DNA from: Peribacillus butanolivorans
GTDB taxonomy: Bacteria; Bacillota; Bacilli; Bacillales; DSM-1321
DNA length: 64,000 nt
Assembly (NCBI RefSeq): GCF_001273755.1
Contig: NZ_LGYA01000005.1
Location: forward strand, 62,001-126,000
Direction of reading: 5' to 3'
Shown: in pieces, positions 48,018 through 56,472 of the stretch
Numbering within the stretch: the first letter of the stretch is position 1
Layout: every line of letters begins with the position of its first letter
Made by a program: the position numbers and the translations under genes
Notes under the pieces: model-generated
Told to the model about the DNA's origin: nothing
What the model saw: only the letters and a program-made list of their open reading frames with translations
Databases searched by the model: none

Positions 48018-49568
48018 TTAATTATTGTTCGACCATTCTTCAACATCCCATACTTTGGTAATCCAATCTTCATAGAAATCAGGTTCATGACAGACGAGGA
48101 TAATCGTACCTTTATACTCTTTTAATGCACGTTTTAGTTCTTCTTTCGCGACAACATCCAAATGGTTCGTCGGTTCATCAAAAAGCAGCCAGTTACTTTC
48201 GGTAAGCATGAGCTTACACAAGCGGACCTTCGATTGCTCACCACCACTTAAATGGCTCATTGGACGTGTAATGTGCTCGTTTTTCAAGCCAACTCGAGCA
48301 AGGATGGCTCGTACCTGCGGTTGGTCGAGATGTGGGAATGCATTCCACACTTCATCGATCGGTGTCGTGTTGCCTGCTTTCACTTCTTGTTCAAAATAAG
48401 AAGAGAAAAGGAAATCGCCAAGGGATCTTTTTCCGCTTAGAGGATCAATTTTACCAAGAATCGTTTTTAACAGCGTAGATTTTCCTACTCCGTTACAGCC
48501 GACTACGGCAATTTTTTCCCCTCGTTCGATGGTCATCGATAGCTTTGGAAGCAATGGACGGTCGTAGCCAATTTCCAAATCCTCCCCTTCAAATACATAA
48601 CGGCTGCTCGCACGTGATTCTTTGAAGTCAAAAGTCGGTTTCATTGCAGTCTCCGGACGATCGATGCGTTCCATGCGGTTCAATTGCTTCTGACGACTCT
48701 TTGCCCGACCGGTCGTTGAGTAGCGGGCTTTATTTTTAGCAATGAAATCTTCCTGCTTTTTAATGAATTCACGCTGTTTTTCATATGCATTGATGTGCTG
48801 ATTTTTATTCAATTCGGCAAGCTCCAGGAATTTTTCATAAGTTGCCGTGTAACGAGTCAATTTTGAAAATTCAAGATGGAAAATGACGTCGACGACTCCG
48901 TTCATGAACTCGGTATCATGCGAAATTAATAAGAATGCATTAGGATATTCCTTTAAGTAGCTGCTCAACCAGCGGATATGCTCCACATCCAAGTAGTTCG
49001 TCGGTTCGTCAAGGAGCAGTACTTCAGGCTGTTCTAAAAGTAATTTGGCAAGTAAAACTTTTGTCCGTTGTCCACCGCTTAGGGCAGAAACGTCACGGTC
49101 CAATCCGATTGCATCTAATCCCAAACCGCGTGCTGCCTCTTCAATTTTAATATCTAGATTGTAAAAACCACCGGCTTCAAGCTTGTCCTGGATTTCACCC
49201 ATTTGTTCTAAAAGTTCTTCAAGTTCTTCAGGAGTAGCTGTCCCCATTTTCTCTGTTACTTCATTCAATGCTTTTTCTTGCTCGAATAACGGTAAGTACG
49301 CATCCCTTAAGACGTCGCGAATCGATTTACCTTTTGAAAGAATCGTATGTTGATCAAGATAGCCGTATTCGACACCAGGTGTCCACTCAACCCGTCCTTC
49401 ATCGTGAATCAGTTGTCCTGTAATGATATTCATCATTGTTGACTTCCCAACACCATTTGCCCCGACTAGACCTACATGCTCGCCAGCCATTAGACGGAAG
49501 GAAACATCCTTGAATAAGGTACGATCGCCAAAGCTGTGTGCTAATTTATCTATAGAAAGTAAGCTCAT
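48018..49568 (-). CDS. ABC-F family ATPase (YkpA/YbiT-like)
   Basis: 516 residues, two ABC ATPase domains in one chain without membrane parts. First: GANGVGKST, LSGGQRTKVLLAKLL, VLLLDEPTNYLD. Second: GCNGVGKST, LSGGEQSKVRLCKLM, WLLFDEPTNHLD. The linker between them (about 240-300, KQREFIKKQEDFIAKNKARYSTTGRAKSRQKQLNRME) is the charged P-site tRNA interaction motif of ABC-F proteins. These bind the ribosomal E site and affect translation. It resembles YbiT/YkpA rather than antibiotic-resistance members. Single gene. Confidence 0.92.
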   Translation of the reverse strand: MSLLSIDKLAHSFGDRTLFKDVSFRLMAGEHVGLVGANGVGKSTMMNIITGQLIHDEGRVEWTPGVEYGYLDQHTILSKGKSIRDVLRDAYLPLFEQEKALNEVTEKMGTATPEELEELLEQMGEIQDKLEAGGFYNLDIKIEEAARGLGLDAIGLDRDVSALSGGQRTKVLLAKLLLEQPEVLLLDEPTNYLDVEHIRWLSSYLKEYPNAFLLISHDTEFMNGVVDVIFHLEFSKLTRYTATYEKFLELAELNKNQHINAYEKQREFIKKQEDFIAKNKARYSTTGRAKSRQKQLNRMERIDRPETAMKPTFDFKESRASSRYVFEGEDLEIGYDRPLLPKLSMTIERGEKIAVVGCNGVGKSTLLKTILGKIDPLSGKRSLGDFLFSSYFEQEVKAGNTTPIDEVWNAFPHLDQPQVRAILARVGLKNEHITRPMSHLSGGEQSKVRLCKLMLTESNWLLFDEPTNHLDVVAKEELKRALKEYKGTIILVCHEPDFYEDWITKVWDVEEWSNNN

Positions 49569-49926
49569 TTATATTGAACCTCCCAATTAATTTGAAAAAA
49601 TCTCTACGTTTCATCATACTAAAATCTGTACTAGATTGCTATCTAATCTTATTTACATATGAGCCCTCTATTAAACGGAGTGAGTGAAAGGATCATGTTC
49701 GAAAACTTATATAGATTGGCTTATAACTACTGACTCTTGACCAATCGAAAAACGGGTTACGAATCTTCAGGCAAACAGTGGTTGAGGAATAATTGTTTCT
49801 TAATAATGAACATGAAACAGTATTGGGAATCATGTTTATTGCGTGTTATGTCTTTGTACTTTATCGCTCCTGCATAAATTATATGAGATAATGAGGGAAG
49901 CAGTTTAAAAGGGAAAGGATGTTATT
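49569..49926. other. Divergent intergenic region between ABC-F gene and topB
   Basis: 358 bp that must hold both promoters. I find no gene, no recognised riboswitch and no strong hairpin. Confidence 0.45.
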
Positions 49927-52119
49927 ATGAGTAAAACAGTCGTACTGGCCGAGAAACCATCGGTCGGAAGAGATATAGCAAAAGTGCTGAATTGCGGAAG
50001 AAAGGGTAATGGCTTTTTTGAAGGCGATCAGTATATCGTTACTTGGGCACTCGGTCATTTGGTGACCCATGCCGACCCGGAAACTTATGATGAAAAATAT
50101 AAAACGTGGCGTCTTGAGGACCTGCCTATGCTGCCTCCTTCCTTAAAATTAGTCGTGATCAAACAATCAGGCAAGCAATTTCAATCGGTTAAAACGCAAT
50201 TGAACCGTAATGATGTCAAGGATGTCATCATTGCGACTGATGCAGGTCGTGAAGGAGAACTTGTTGCACGCTGGATTCTCGAGAAAGCGAATGTGAAGAA
50301 GCCCATCAAGCGGCTTTGGATCTCCTCTGTAACGGATAAAGCTATTAAAGATGGCTTTAAAAAGCTCAAAGAGGGAAAAGAGTATGAAAACCTATACGCC
50401 TCTGCGGTAGCTAGAGCGGAAGCAGATTGGATCGTAGGCATGAATGCAACACGGGCGCTCACAACCAAGCATAATGCCCAGCTATCCTGCGGTCGGGTTC
50501 AAACGCCAACGCTTGCGATGATTGCCAAAAGAGAAGAGGAAATCAAACAATTCCAGCCTAAGAAGTATTATGGTGTTTCGGCAACAGCAGAGTCCAAGTT
50601 GCGACTCATTTGGCAGGATGCTCAATCAAAAGATATCCGCACATTTGATAAAGCGAAGGCAGAAAAGGTTCTTGCTGATGTGAAAGACAAAAAGGCGGAA
50701 GTGGTGGAAGTGAACAAAACCCATAAGAAAAGCTTTGCTCCTTCTTTATATGATTTAACAGAACTTCAACGAGATGCGAATAAGAAATTTGGTTATTCAG
50801 CGAAAGAGACGTTATCAATCATGCAGCGTTTATATGAAAGCCATAAGGTCTTGACTTACCCAAGGACGGATTCACGCTTCTTATCAACGGATTTGGTTGA
50901 TACGCTAAAAGAAAGATTACAGGCTGTCAGCATCAAGCCATATGCCCCGTATGCATCAAGAATATTACGTGGTCCAATTAAAGCAAATAAATCGTTTGTG
51001 GATGATAGCAAGGTTTCAGATCACCATGCAATCATTCCGACTGAGCAAACGCCACTTCCAGGAAAACTGAGCGACAAAGAATCAAAAATATATGACTTGG
51101 TTGTCAAAAGATTCCTGGCTGTATTAATGCCTCCGTTTGAATATGAACAAACGACTATCACCGCTAAGATAGGTCAAGAAACGTTCATTGCTAAAGGGAA
51201 GGTCGTCTTGAAATCAGGTTGGAAGGAAGTCTATGATCATCACTTCGATGAAGAAGAGGCTAAGGATGGCCTTGTTGAGCAACTGCTTCCTGCCGTTCAA
51301 AAAGGTGACAATTTAGTCATCTCAACTGTGAAACAAACAGATGGAGAAACAAAACCACCTGAACCATTCAATGAAGGTTCCTTACTTTCAGCAATGGAAA
51401 ACCCTGCTCGGTTCATGGCTGGAGAAAGCAAAGAACTCATCAGGACTTTGGGTGAAACAGGCGGGATTGGTACCGTTGCGACCCGGGCTGACGTTATTGA
51501 AAAATTGTTCAATAGTTTCCTGATTGAAAAGAGAGGGAAGGGTCTTCATGTTACGTCGAAAGGGAAGCAGCTCCTCGAGTTGGCTCCTGAAGACTTACGT
51601 TCTCCGGCATTAACAGCACAATGGGAACAAAAGCTAACAGCCATCGCAAAAGGAAAGCTGCCAAAACAAGCTTTCATCGGCGATATGCGTACCTATGCCA
51701 AAAATATCGTTCATGAAATCAAAAATAGTGATCAAAAATTCAAGCATGATAATGTTTCTGGTACCAAATGTCCGGATTGCGGCAAGCTGATGCTTGAAGT
51801 AAATAGTAAAAAGGGGAAAATGTTAGTCTGTCAAGACCGCGAATGTGGCTACAAAAAAGGCGTTTCACGTGTAACAAATGCCAGATGTCCACAGTGTCAC
51901 AAAAAGATGGAAATGCGTGGTCAAGGAGAAGCACAGACATTCACCTGTAAATGTGGTTTTCACGAAAAACTTTCTTCTTACAATAAACGAAGAGGGCAAA
52001 ACAAAAATCAAAAAGTATCAAAAAATGAAGTCTCCAATTATATGAAAAAGCAAAATAAAGAAGAGCCGATCAATACTGCCTTGGCAGATGCTCTAGCTAA
52101 ACTAAAATTTGATAAATAA
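49927..52119 (+). CDS. topB: DNA topoisomerase III
   Basis: 730 residues. Type IA topoisomerase: N-terminal Toprim (VVLAEKPSVGRDIAKVL and ATDAGREGELVARWI), LSCGRVQTPTLAMI, catalytic Tyr in LTYPRTDSRFLSTD (about 311), and GIGTVATRADVIEKLF. The C terminus carries Cys-rich zinc-ribbon-like modules (CPDCGKLM...CQDRECGY and CPQCHKKM...CKCGF). It relaxes and decatenates DNA through single-strand passage. AAAGGATG lies upstream of ATG 49927; a strong terminator follows. Confidence 0.96.
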   Translation: MSKTVVLAEKPSVGRDIAKVLNCGRKGNGFFEGDQYIVTWALGHLVTHADPETYDEKYKTWRLEDLPMLPPSLKLVVIKQSGKQFQSVKTQLNRNDVKDVIIATDAGREGELVARWILEKANVKKPIKRLWISSVTDKAIKDGFKKLKEGKEYENLYASAVARAEADWIVGMNATRALTTKHNAQLSCGRVQTPTLAMIAKREEEIKQFQPKKYYGVSATAESKLRLIWQDAQSKDIRTFDKAKAEKVLADVKDKKAEVVEVNKTHKKSFAPSLYDLTELQRDANKKFGYSAKETLSIMQRLYESHKVLTYPRTDSRFLSTDLVDTLKERLQAVSIKPYAPYASRILRGPIKANKSFVDDSKVSDHHAIIPTEQTPLPGKLSDKESKIYDLVVKRFLAVLMPPFEYEQTTITAKIGQETFIAKGKVVLKSGWKEVYDHHFDEEEAKDGLVEQLLPAVQKGDNLVISTVKQTDGETKPPEPFNEGSLLSAMENPARFMAGESKELIRTLGETGGIGTVATRADVIEKLFNSFLIEKRGKGLHVTSKGKQLLELAPEDLRSPALTAQWEQKLTAIAKGKLPKQAFIGDMRTYAKNIVHEIKNSDQKFKHDNVSGTKCPDCGKLMLEVNSKKGKMLVCQDRECGYKKGVSRVTNARCPQCHKKMEMRGQGEAQTFTCKCGFHEKLSSYNKRRGQNKNQKVSKNEVSNYMKKQNKEEPINTALADALAKLKFDK

Positions 52120-52123
52120 AAGA

Positions 52124-52180
52124 AAAGAGTCCTTCAACTGTTTGCCGTAGGCTAAAAGTTGAAGGACTTCTTCTTTTTTT
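52124..52180 (+). terminator. Terminator of topB
   Basis: AGTCCTTCAACT pairs perfectly with AGTTGAAGGACT; the loop contains a small GCC/GGC hairpin. A T-run follows. Confidence 0.88.
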
Positions 52181-52285
52181 GGCAGAAAGTTTTGGACAAT
52201 TATTTCGCAGGCAATATTCTTGATGTTTTCGCTTGCTAATTATAATTTATATTAATTAAGTAAGTCTAACCTAGGGGGCACCAAC

Positions 52286-52915
52286 GTGAATTTACCAACC
52301 GATCAAAACTTATCCACCATTATAAAAGAACGTCATTCTGTCAGAAAATATGATCCAACTTATAAAATTCCCAAAAAAGAAATTGAAAATATACTAGATG
52401 AAGCTACCCAAGCACCTTCTTCAAGTAATCTCCAAGCTTGGCGCTTCATCGTTATCGAGGATCAGAATATAAAAAAGGAATTACGCCAGATTGCCAATAA
52501 TCAAGAATCTGTTGAAACATCCTCTGCTGTCATTGCCGTTTTAGGGGATACAGAAATGTATAAAAACGTAGACAAAATTTATGGTATGAATGTGGAAGCT
52601 GGATTTATGGATCAGGCAACACGTGAACGTATGGTTAGCAATACAATGAACACCTACCCTCATGCTCCTAAGGAAACTCGAGAAAGCATTGCTAACTTTG
52701 ATGCAGGGCTTGTTTCGATGCAACTTATGTTGATTGCTAAATCTAAGGGCTATGACACCGTTACGATGGGTGGATTTAACAAGCAGCAATTCATTGAAAA
52801 GTTCGATGTGCCTGAACGTTATGTTCCTATTGTCTTAATAGCGATAGGAAAGTCGGCAGGACCTTCTTTCCAGACAACAAGATTGCCGCTGAATGAAGTC
52901 GCAAAATTTATTTGA
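52286..52915 (+). CDS. Nitroreductase family protein
   Basis: 209 residues, FMN-dependent nitroreductase fold. FMN phosphate and ring contacts are seen in ERHSVRKYDPTYKIPKKEI, QAPSSSNLQAWRFIVIED and the terminal VPIVLIAIGK. These enzymes reduce nitro compounds, quinones or flavins with NAD(P)H. The substrate is unknown. The start is GTG 52286 after TAGGGGG. Single gene ended by a terminator at 52932. Confidence 0.88.
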   Translation: MNLPTDQNLSTIIKERHSVRKYDPTYKIPKKEIENILDEATQAPSSSNLQAWRFIVIEDQNIKKELRQIANNQESVETSSAVIAVLGDTEMYKNVDKIYGMNVEAGFMDQATRERMVSNTMNTYPHAPKETRESIANFDAGLVSMQLMLIAKSKGYDTVTMGGFNKQQFIEKFDVPERYVPIVLIAIGKSAGPSFQTTRLPLNEVAKFI

Positions 52916-52931
52916 ATGAACAATTAACAGC

Positions 52932-52967
52932 AGAAAAGGATGGGGCGAATGCTCCATCCTTTTCTAT
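52932..52967 (+). terminator. Terminator of the nitroreductase gene
   Basis: AGAAAAGGATGG(G)G pairs with CTCCATCCTTTTCT around a short loop. Flanks suit both directions, so it may also end the small minus-strand gene at 52983. Confidence 0.85.
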
Positions 52968-52982
52968 ATGTCGCTACTTCAA

Positions 52983-53144
52983 TTAAATCTCATTCAGTAC
53001 GGTGCCGTGTATATCATATTCAAGTGTTTTGTCAGTTGTGTGTATATCCGAATCTAATGGTATAAGCGTACTGAATGGCTTCTGATCACCCGGACTGAAA
53101 ATTGCTTCATCATTCTCTGGATTCCATAGGCTGTAAATACTCAT
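52983..53144 (-). CDS. Small peptide with W-ENDxAxFSPGDQ motif, copy 1 (53 aa)
   Basis: No known family recognised. ATG 53144 follows AAAGGAGG. The peptide opens MSIYSLWNPENDEAIFSPGDQ and continues with a polar, acidic tail ending YDIHGTVLNEI. A second ORF upstream on the same strand (53217-53288) repeats the opening, so the pair arose by duplication. There is no signal peptide or Cys. The shared leader-like opening and variable tail recall ribosomal peptide precursors or signalling peptides, but no processing gene is seen nearby. Confidence 0.6.
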   Translation of the reverse strand: MSIYSLWNPENDEAIFSPGDQKPFSTLIPLDSDIHTTDKTLEYDIHGTVLNEI

Positions 53145-53216
53145 AATTAGTATCCTCCTTTGGGTGAGAAGACTAGTAATTCCCTTCTTGATTATCATCT
53201 AACTTTTCAATTAACT

Positions 53217-53288
53217 CTAACGTTGATCACCGGGACTAAACACCGCTGCGTCATTCTCTTTGTTCCATTGGCTTCTGATTGTACTCAT
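53217..53288 (-). CDS. Small peptide with W-ENDxAxFSPGDQ motif, copy 2 (23 aa, possibly frameshifted)
   Basis: MSTIRSQWNKENDAAVFSPGDQR then TAG. It shares with copy 1 the pattern M-S-x-x-x-S-x-W-N-x-E-N-D-x-A-x-F-S-P-G-D-Q. AAAGGAG lies about 12 bp ahead of ATG 53288. If the frame is shifted by one near the stop, reading continues as LELIEKLDDNQEGNY to a stop at 53173, which suggests a one-base indel cut a longer peptide of about 38 residues. Confidence 0.5.
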   Translation of the reverse strand: MSTIRSQWNKENDAAVFSPGDQR

Positions 53289-53380
53289 CGTGCACATCAT
53301 CTCCTTTGGTGAGAATGTCTTACAGTATTTGTATACCCGGATGGGACAGGTTAAAACATTTATTTCAAAAAAAGGTATGA

Positions 53381-53986
53381 TTATATATTCCATGTAACAA
53401 ATATCCAATAATTAGTGAATCACCTGGAAGTTTAACTAGACTAGCTAGTGGTGGAATAAGCACTCTAACATCTTACAAAGAAACATCTTCTAAAAAATAC
53501 ACGTTAAAAGCTTATAAAGAGACAACTAATTCATTTTTAGATGGTGGCAAAGGAACACCAAGAACAAAAAAGAATGTTAGTTACGGAACAAAAGTAGTTG
53601 ATTTTAAACAATTATCTAAATATGTATCAAGTGCGAGAGCTACTATTCTTAGTGCGTCTGTTACTTTAGTAGCTGCGGGTATTGGTGCGCTTTATTGGTG
53701 GATAATTGTTGGTTTAATAGGTGCTGCTGGTACTACAGGTATTGCAGCTTAACAAATATATAGTGAAAGTAATTCAACTAAAGCAGATATGAAAGAAGCT
53801 TATAATCTCTTAAAAGAAAGGATAGAAAACAATATGATATTATTACAAGGTTTTCTTATAAATGCAGTGATTGTGTTTTGTTTATATCAAATTATTGAAA
53901 AGAAACAAAAAATAAAAGAACAAGACAATCTTATTATTATGTACCTTTCTTATTTTTCTTATTGTTATACTTTTTTAATGGAGTAA
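53381..53986 (+). pseudogene. Degraded gene for a hydrophobic, bacteriocin-like protein
   Basis: An open frame without start codon begins after TGA at 53380 and runs to TAA 53750-53752. It codes SESPGSLTRLASGGIS, a Lys-rich middle, and a hydrophobic end with LYWWIIVGLIGAAGTTGIAA. The same frame goes on after that stop (QIYSESNSTKADMKEAYNLLKERIENN), so a sense codon seems to have become TAA. The rest to 53986 codes a short hydrophobic piece (ILLQGFLINAVIVFCLY) that could be a separate small membrane protein from ATG 53833. Composition is very AT-rich. Bacteriocin-like is a guess from size and hydrophobicity. Confidence 0.5.
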
Positions 53987-54178
53987 ATTAATGACCTTTA
54001 AGACAAAAGAAAGTTAATCTCCCTTAATAAAAGAAGCAAAAGATCTTTATAGTGAAAAGCTAATTACCCATATAATGGCCCCTTTTATAGAGATAGGTAT
54101 GAAATACCGTATTAAATTACCTTTTTTAGTTTAATTATGTAATAATAGTAAAGAAGTACCAAAAAGGGGGATTTTATT

Positions 54179-54832
54179 TTGAAGAAACGTGTATTAAGTA
54201 TAATGTTAATAGGAACATTGGTATTTTCTATTGTTCCATCAACATTTGCTAGTGAAATCACAACAGAAAACGAAGAGGTAACGACTGTTACAGAGCAAGA
54301 AGTACAAAATACTGGAATTATTGTAGGGGCGATTGAGGAATTAGATGAAAAATTGGATATGGAAAATTTGCCTTCCAATACTCAAGAGGAAATTGATTTA
54401 TTAAGCAGTGATGCAAGAGAACTTTATAATTTCATTTTAGATTATTCTAATAATAGTTCAAAACCTTTAACAAGCGATGATACACTTGTAGTTTTGGGTG
54501 CGTATCTTAATAAGTTAAATAATAGCAGTGTACAGAACAATTCAGAACAAATTACTCCTTTTGCCCTTGGTAGTGTTAAAGAATATAAGATTAGTAATGC
54601 TAAAGTAAAAGATTTAAATGCAGCAGTAGGAGCAAACACGGGGTTTTGGACTTTATCTGCTGCTATTGCGAAGATTTGGGCTAAAAATCCAACAGTGTTA
54701 ACAGCTATGTTGGTAGCTATTCCAATAGTGGGGATGAGCGCTTTAAATGTTTGTAATAGAAAAGGTAAAGGTGTAATTATTAAAAAAATCTCAATAGGGA
54801 CTGCTCATCAATATTCATGTACATCTCAATGA
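54179..54832 (+). CDS. Secreted protein of unknown function, possibly bacteriocin-like
   Basis: 217 residues, family not recognised. The start is TTG 54179, after AAAAAGGGGGA. It has an N-terminal signal peptide (KKRVLSIMLIGTLVFSIVPSTFA, likely cut after TFA-S), an acidic central region (about 25-125), and a C-terminal part with a hydrophobic segment (TVLTAMLVAIPIVGMSALNV) followed by a basic, two-Cys end (CNRKGKGVIIKKIS...YSCTSQ). An acidic propeptide ahead of a basic hydrophobic domain is a layout used by secreted toxins. It converges on a small membrane protein that could be its immunity factor. Confidence 0.6.
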   Translation: MKKRVLSIMLIGTLVFSIVPSTFASEITTENEEVTTVTEQEVQNTGIIVGAIEELDEKLDMENLPSNTQEEIDLLSSDARELYNFILDYSNNSSKPLTSDDTLVVLGAYLNKLNNSSVQNNSEQITPFALGSVKEYKISNAKVKDLNAAVGANTGFWTLSAAIAKIWAKNPTVLTAMLVAIPIVGMSALNVCNRKGKGVIIKKISIGTAHQYSCTSQ

Positions 54833-54833
54833 T

Positions 54834-54874
54834 AAAAAAGAAGAACCATTATTATTTAATGGTTCTTCTTTTTT
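54834..54874. terminator. Bidirectional terminator between secreted protein and small membrane protein
   Basis: A perfect 18-bp stem (AAAAAAGAAGAACCATTA with its complement) around a 5-nt loop. The right arm overlaps the last codons of the minus-strand gene. Confidence 0.88.
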
Positions 54875-55074
54875 ATATATTTAGCTACTGCTTCACTAAC
54901 AAAGAAAACAACTAATCCAGTTAGCAAAAAAAACAGTGAATTTATTGGTATGTCCTTATGTAATATTTGTAGAAAGCTATTTATTAACAGAGACACGGAC
55001 CAATATATAAACGTGCAATAAAAGGCGATATTAACACTGTTTTTGTCTGGGTTTTTACTGGATTTAAAGAACAC
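54856..55074 (-). CDS. Small two-span membrane protein, candidate immunity protein
   Basis: 72 residues. Polar basic N terminus, membrane spans at about 17-37 (IAFYCTFIYWSVSLLINSFL) and 45-63 (SLFFLLTGLVVFFVSEAVA), and a KYIKKKNH tail. The start is GTG 55074 after AAAAGGAGTG. No family recognised. Size, topology and convergent position next to a secreted protein fit bacteriocin immunity proteins; that is inference only. Confidence 0.5.
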   Translation of the reverse strand: MFFKSSKNPDKNSVNIAFYCTFIYWSVSLLINSFLQILHKDIPINSLFFLLTGLVVFFVSEAVAKYIKKKNH

Positions 55075-55299
55075 TAATTATCACTCCTTTTTATAACTCA
55101 ATCTAATTGTAACATTCGACGAAATTATTCTGAAATGTGGAGCTATTCTTTTTTGTCTATATACTTCGATAATTAGAAATGCGTTTTTATTTCGATCTTC
55201 CTCGACTATGGAAAATTTCCATAGTCTTTATTTATTTTCATTCTAGGAATTTTGTTTAACTGGTTAACCATTGATATATAGGCTTTTATAAGTTAACTA

Positions 55300-55410
55300 G
55301 GGGCAACTTTATAAAGGCGAGAAGACCCGTATGGCGTCTGTCAACGGTACCGGAACGAAGGGAACATTAAGTAAGGAGTTCACGAAACCCGAACCCCTTG
55401 GACATTGAAT
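55300..55410 (+). other. GC-richer segment in an AT-rich stretch, possible gene or RNA remnant
   Basis: From about 55308 to 55405 the base composition changes sharply from the flanks. A short frame without ribosome site (55341-55409) reads MASVNGTGTKGTLSKEF, then TKPEPLGH, stop. It also has features that faintly recall group II intron RNA, but I cannot fold or match it. The rest of 55075-55299 shows no gene, only a hairpin ACTATGGAAAATTTCCATAGT at about 55206-55226. Confidence 0.3.
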
Positions 55411-55461
55411 AAACCACATTTTTTAAAAGATAAATAAGCATCTATCGTATTAATTTGTAGA

Positions 55462-55494
55462 AGGAGTCAGCCATTTCGTCGGCTCCTCTTTTTT
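55462..55494 (+). terminator. Terminator-like hairpin
   Basis: AGGAGTC pairs with GGCTCCT (one G-U pair), followed by a CTTTTTT run. No intact plus-strand gene precedes it, which supports a remnant upstream. Confidence 0.65.
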
Positions 55495-55720
55495 ATCCGA
55501 TATTTACCCTGATTCCCTCCGTTTTTGAAGTGAGGGTAAGGAATTGTTTTATGTCCTGGAATTGAAAGAATTGGACGCCTGAATGGATCGGTAAATTATA
55601 CCGGTTGTCAGCAATCAGTATAATCTTAGGGAAAATCTTTTTACCTTCCGGCTGCCATGGTTCATGCTGCCATTCATTACTCATGAAATAGGAGACATAA
55701 CGATTAAACTTTTCATTCAT
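55493..55720 (-). pseudogene. Possible C-terminal fragment of a replication-relaxation-type protein
   Basis: 75 residues: KFNRYVSYFMSNEWQHEPW, then FPKIILIADNRYNLPIHSGVQFFQF. The run of R-Y-x-x-Y-F, E-W and a hydrophobic strand before a basic/aromatic end resembles the end of replication-relaxation proteins carried by plasmids and integrative elements. There is no ribosome site I trust before ATG 55720. As a fragment it marks a former mobile element. The assignment is weak. Confidence 0.35.
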
Positions 55721-55772
55721 AACCTTTTCGGAATAGACAGAACGCTATGCGTTTCCAAATCATAAATGAAAT

Positions 55773-55800
55773 AAAAGCACGATTATAGGGGTGCTTTTTA
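55773..55800 (+). terminator. Small terminator-like hairpin
   Basis: AAAAGCAC pairs with GTGCTTTT, followed by TTA; no gene is linked to it. Confidence 0.45.
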
Positions 55801-55976
55801 GGTGTTAATATAAAATATTTTCCAGAACCAAAATACCTCTAATTGCTTAATGGTTGCGTTTCCACAATGAAGACAAAGAAGCGGTGTGGGTGAGTAATTA
55901 GTATTTGTCATTTAGTTCTCCCTTTAAGTCGATAAAATTAGAAATTCGACAAAGGAAGAGAAATTCCATTAAAAAT

Positions 55977-56000
55977 AAAGCACCCATGACTGGGCGCTTT
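55977..56000. terminator. Hairpin left of the tRNA gene
   Basis: AAAGC-CCCA pairs with TGGG-GCTTT (one mismatch); an AT-rich flank follows on the minus strand. The interval 55801-56075 shows no supported gene. Confidence 0.45.
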
Positions 56001-56075
56001 CAAATAATACTTTTATTGAAATCCTTCATTTTCAGCAAATCTACTGTTGTATTAAAAGTGAGAAAGTCATATAAA

Positions 56076-56113
56076 ACAGAAAACCCCTTAATATATAAGG
56101 GGTTATTTTCTGT
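56076..56113 (-). terminator. Terminator of the tRNA-Arg gene
   Basis: AACCCCTTAT pairs with its complement around a short AT loop. On the minus strand it lies 10 bp after the tRNA and is followed by TTTTCTGTTTT. Confidence 0.8.
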
Positions 56114-56122
56114 CTGTATTAG

Positions 56123-56196
56123 CGTCCCAGATAGGAATCGAACCTACGACCTACAGCTTAGGAGGCTGTCGCTCTATCCTACTGAGCTACTGGGAC
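56123..56196 (-). tRNA. tRNA-Arg (anticodon CCT)
   Basis: 74 nt on the minus strand. Acceptor GTCCCAG/CTGGGAC plus discriminator G, D-stem GCTC/GAGC, anticodon stem ACAGC/GCTGT with loop CTCCTAA (anticodon CCT), T-stem GTAGG/CCTAT with TTCGATT loop. CCA is not encoded. It reads AGG codons. The 3' ends of tRNA-Arg genes are common integration sites, and the accessory stretch lies on its 3' side. Confidence 0.95.
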
Positions 56197-56442
56197 ATAT
56201 AAAAAGTTCAACGACCTATTCATTATATTTCTTATAGGCAAACTTTTCAAGTTAATAGCTTATACTTATGAAAATATTCATCATAATAGCTTAACAAGTG
56301 ATGATGTTCAGTGTTAATAGTCGGAGAAAGTTGGGTAATGATGGTGTCTAATATAAGAACCTTGCTTGAGTTCAGTAGGGGAAGCAAGCCATTTATTAAA
56401 GCAAGGAGAGACTATGTTTCCTGAAGATTCATAATATATTCA
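56197..56442. other. Intergenic region upstream of the Fur-controlled promoter
   Basis: About 245 bp without a supported gene. It holds the promoter of the leftward tRNA gene; nothing else is recognised. Confidence 0.4.
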
Positions 56443-56472
56443 TTGACATTGATAATCATTATCAACTATACT
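56443..56472 (+). promoter_or_regulatory. Sigma-A promoter with embedded Fur box
   Basis: TTGACA (56443-56448) and TATACT (56467-56472) are 18 bp apart. Between them is TGATAATCATTATCA (56450-56464), a perfect match to the B. subtilis 7-1-7 Fur box. Fur-Fe(II) would block RNA polymerase, so the five genes downstream should be induced by iron limitation. The gap to the first start is 122 bp. Confidence 0.9.

Noticed and set aside
52983-53288. Lasso peptide or lantibiotic precursors
   Set aside because: No Cys, no recognised leader motif and no maturation enzyme gene nearby; only the general precursor-like pattern remains.
55905-56237. Plus-strand open frame of 110 codons
   Set aside because: It runs through the tRNA-Arg gene and a terminator in antisense and has no ribosome site; its C-terminal part is the translated complement of the tRNA.
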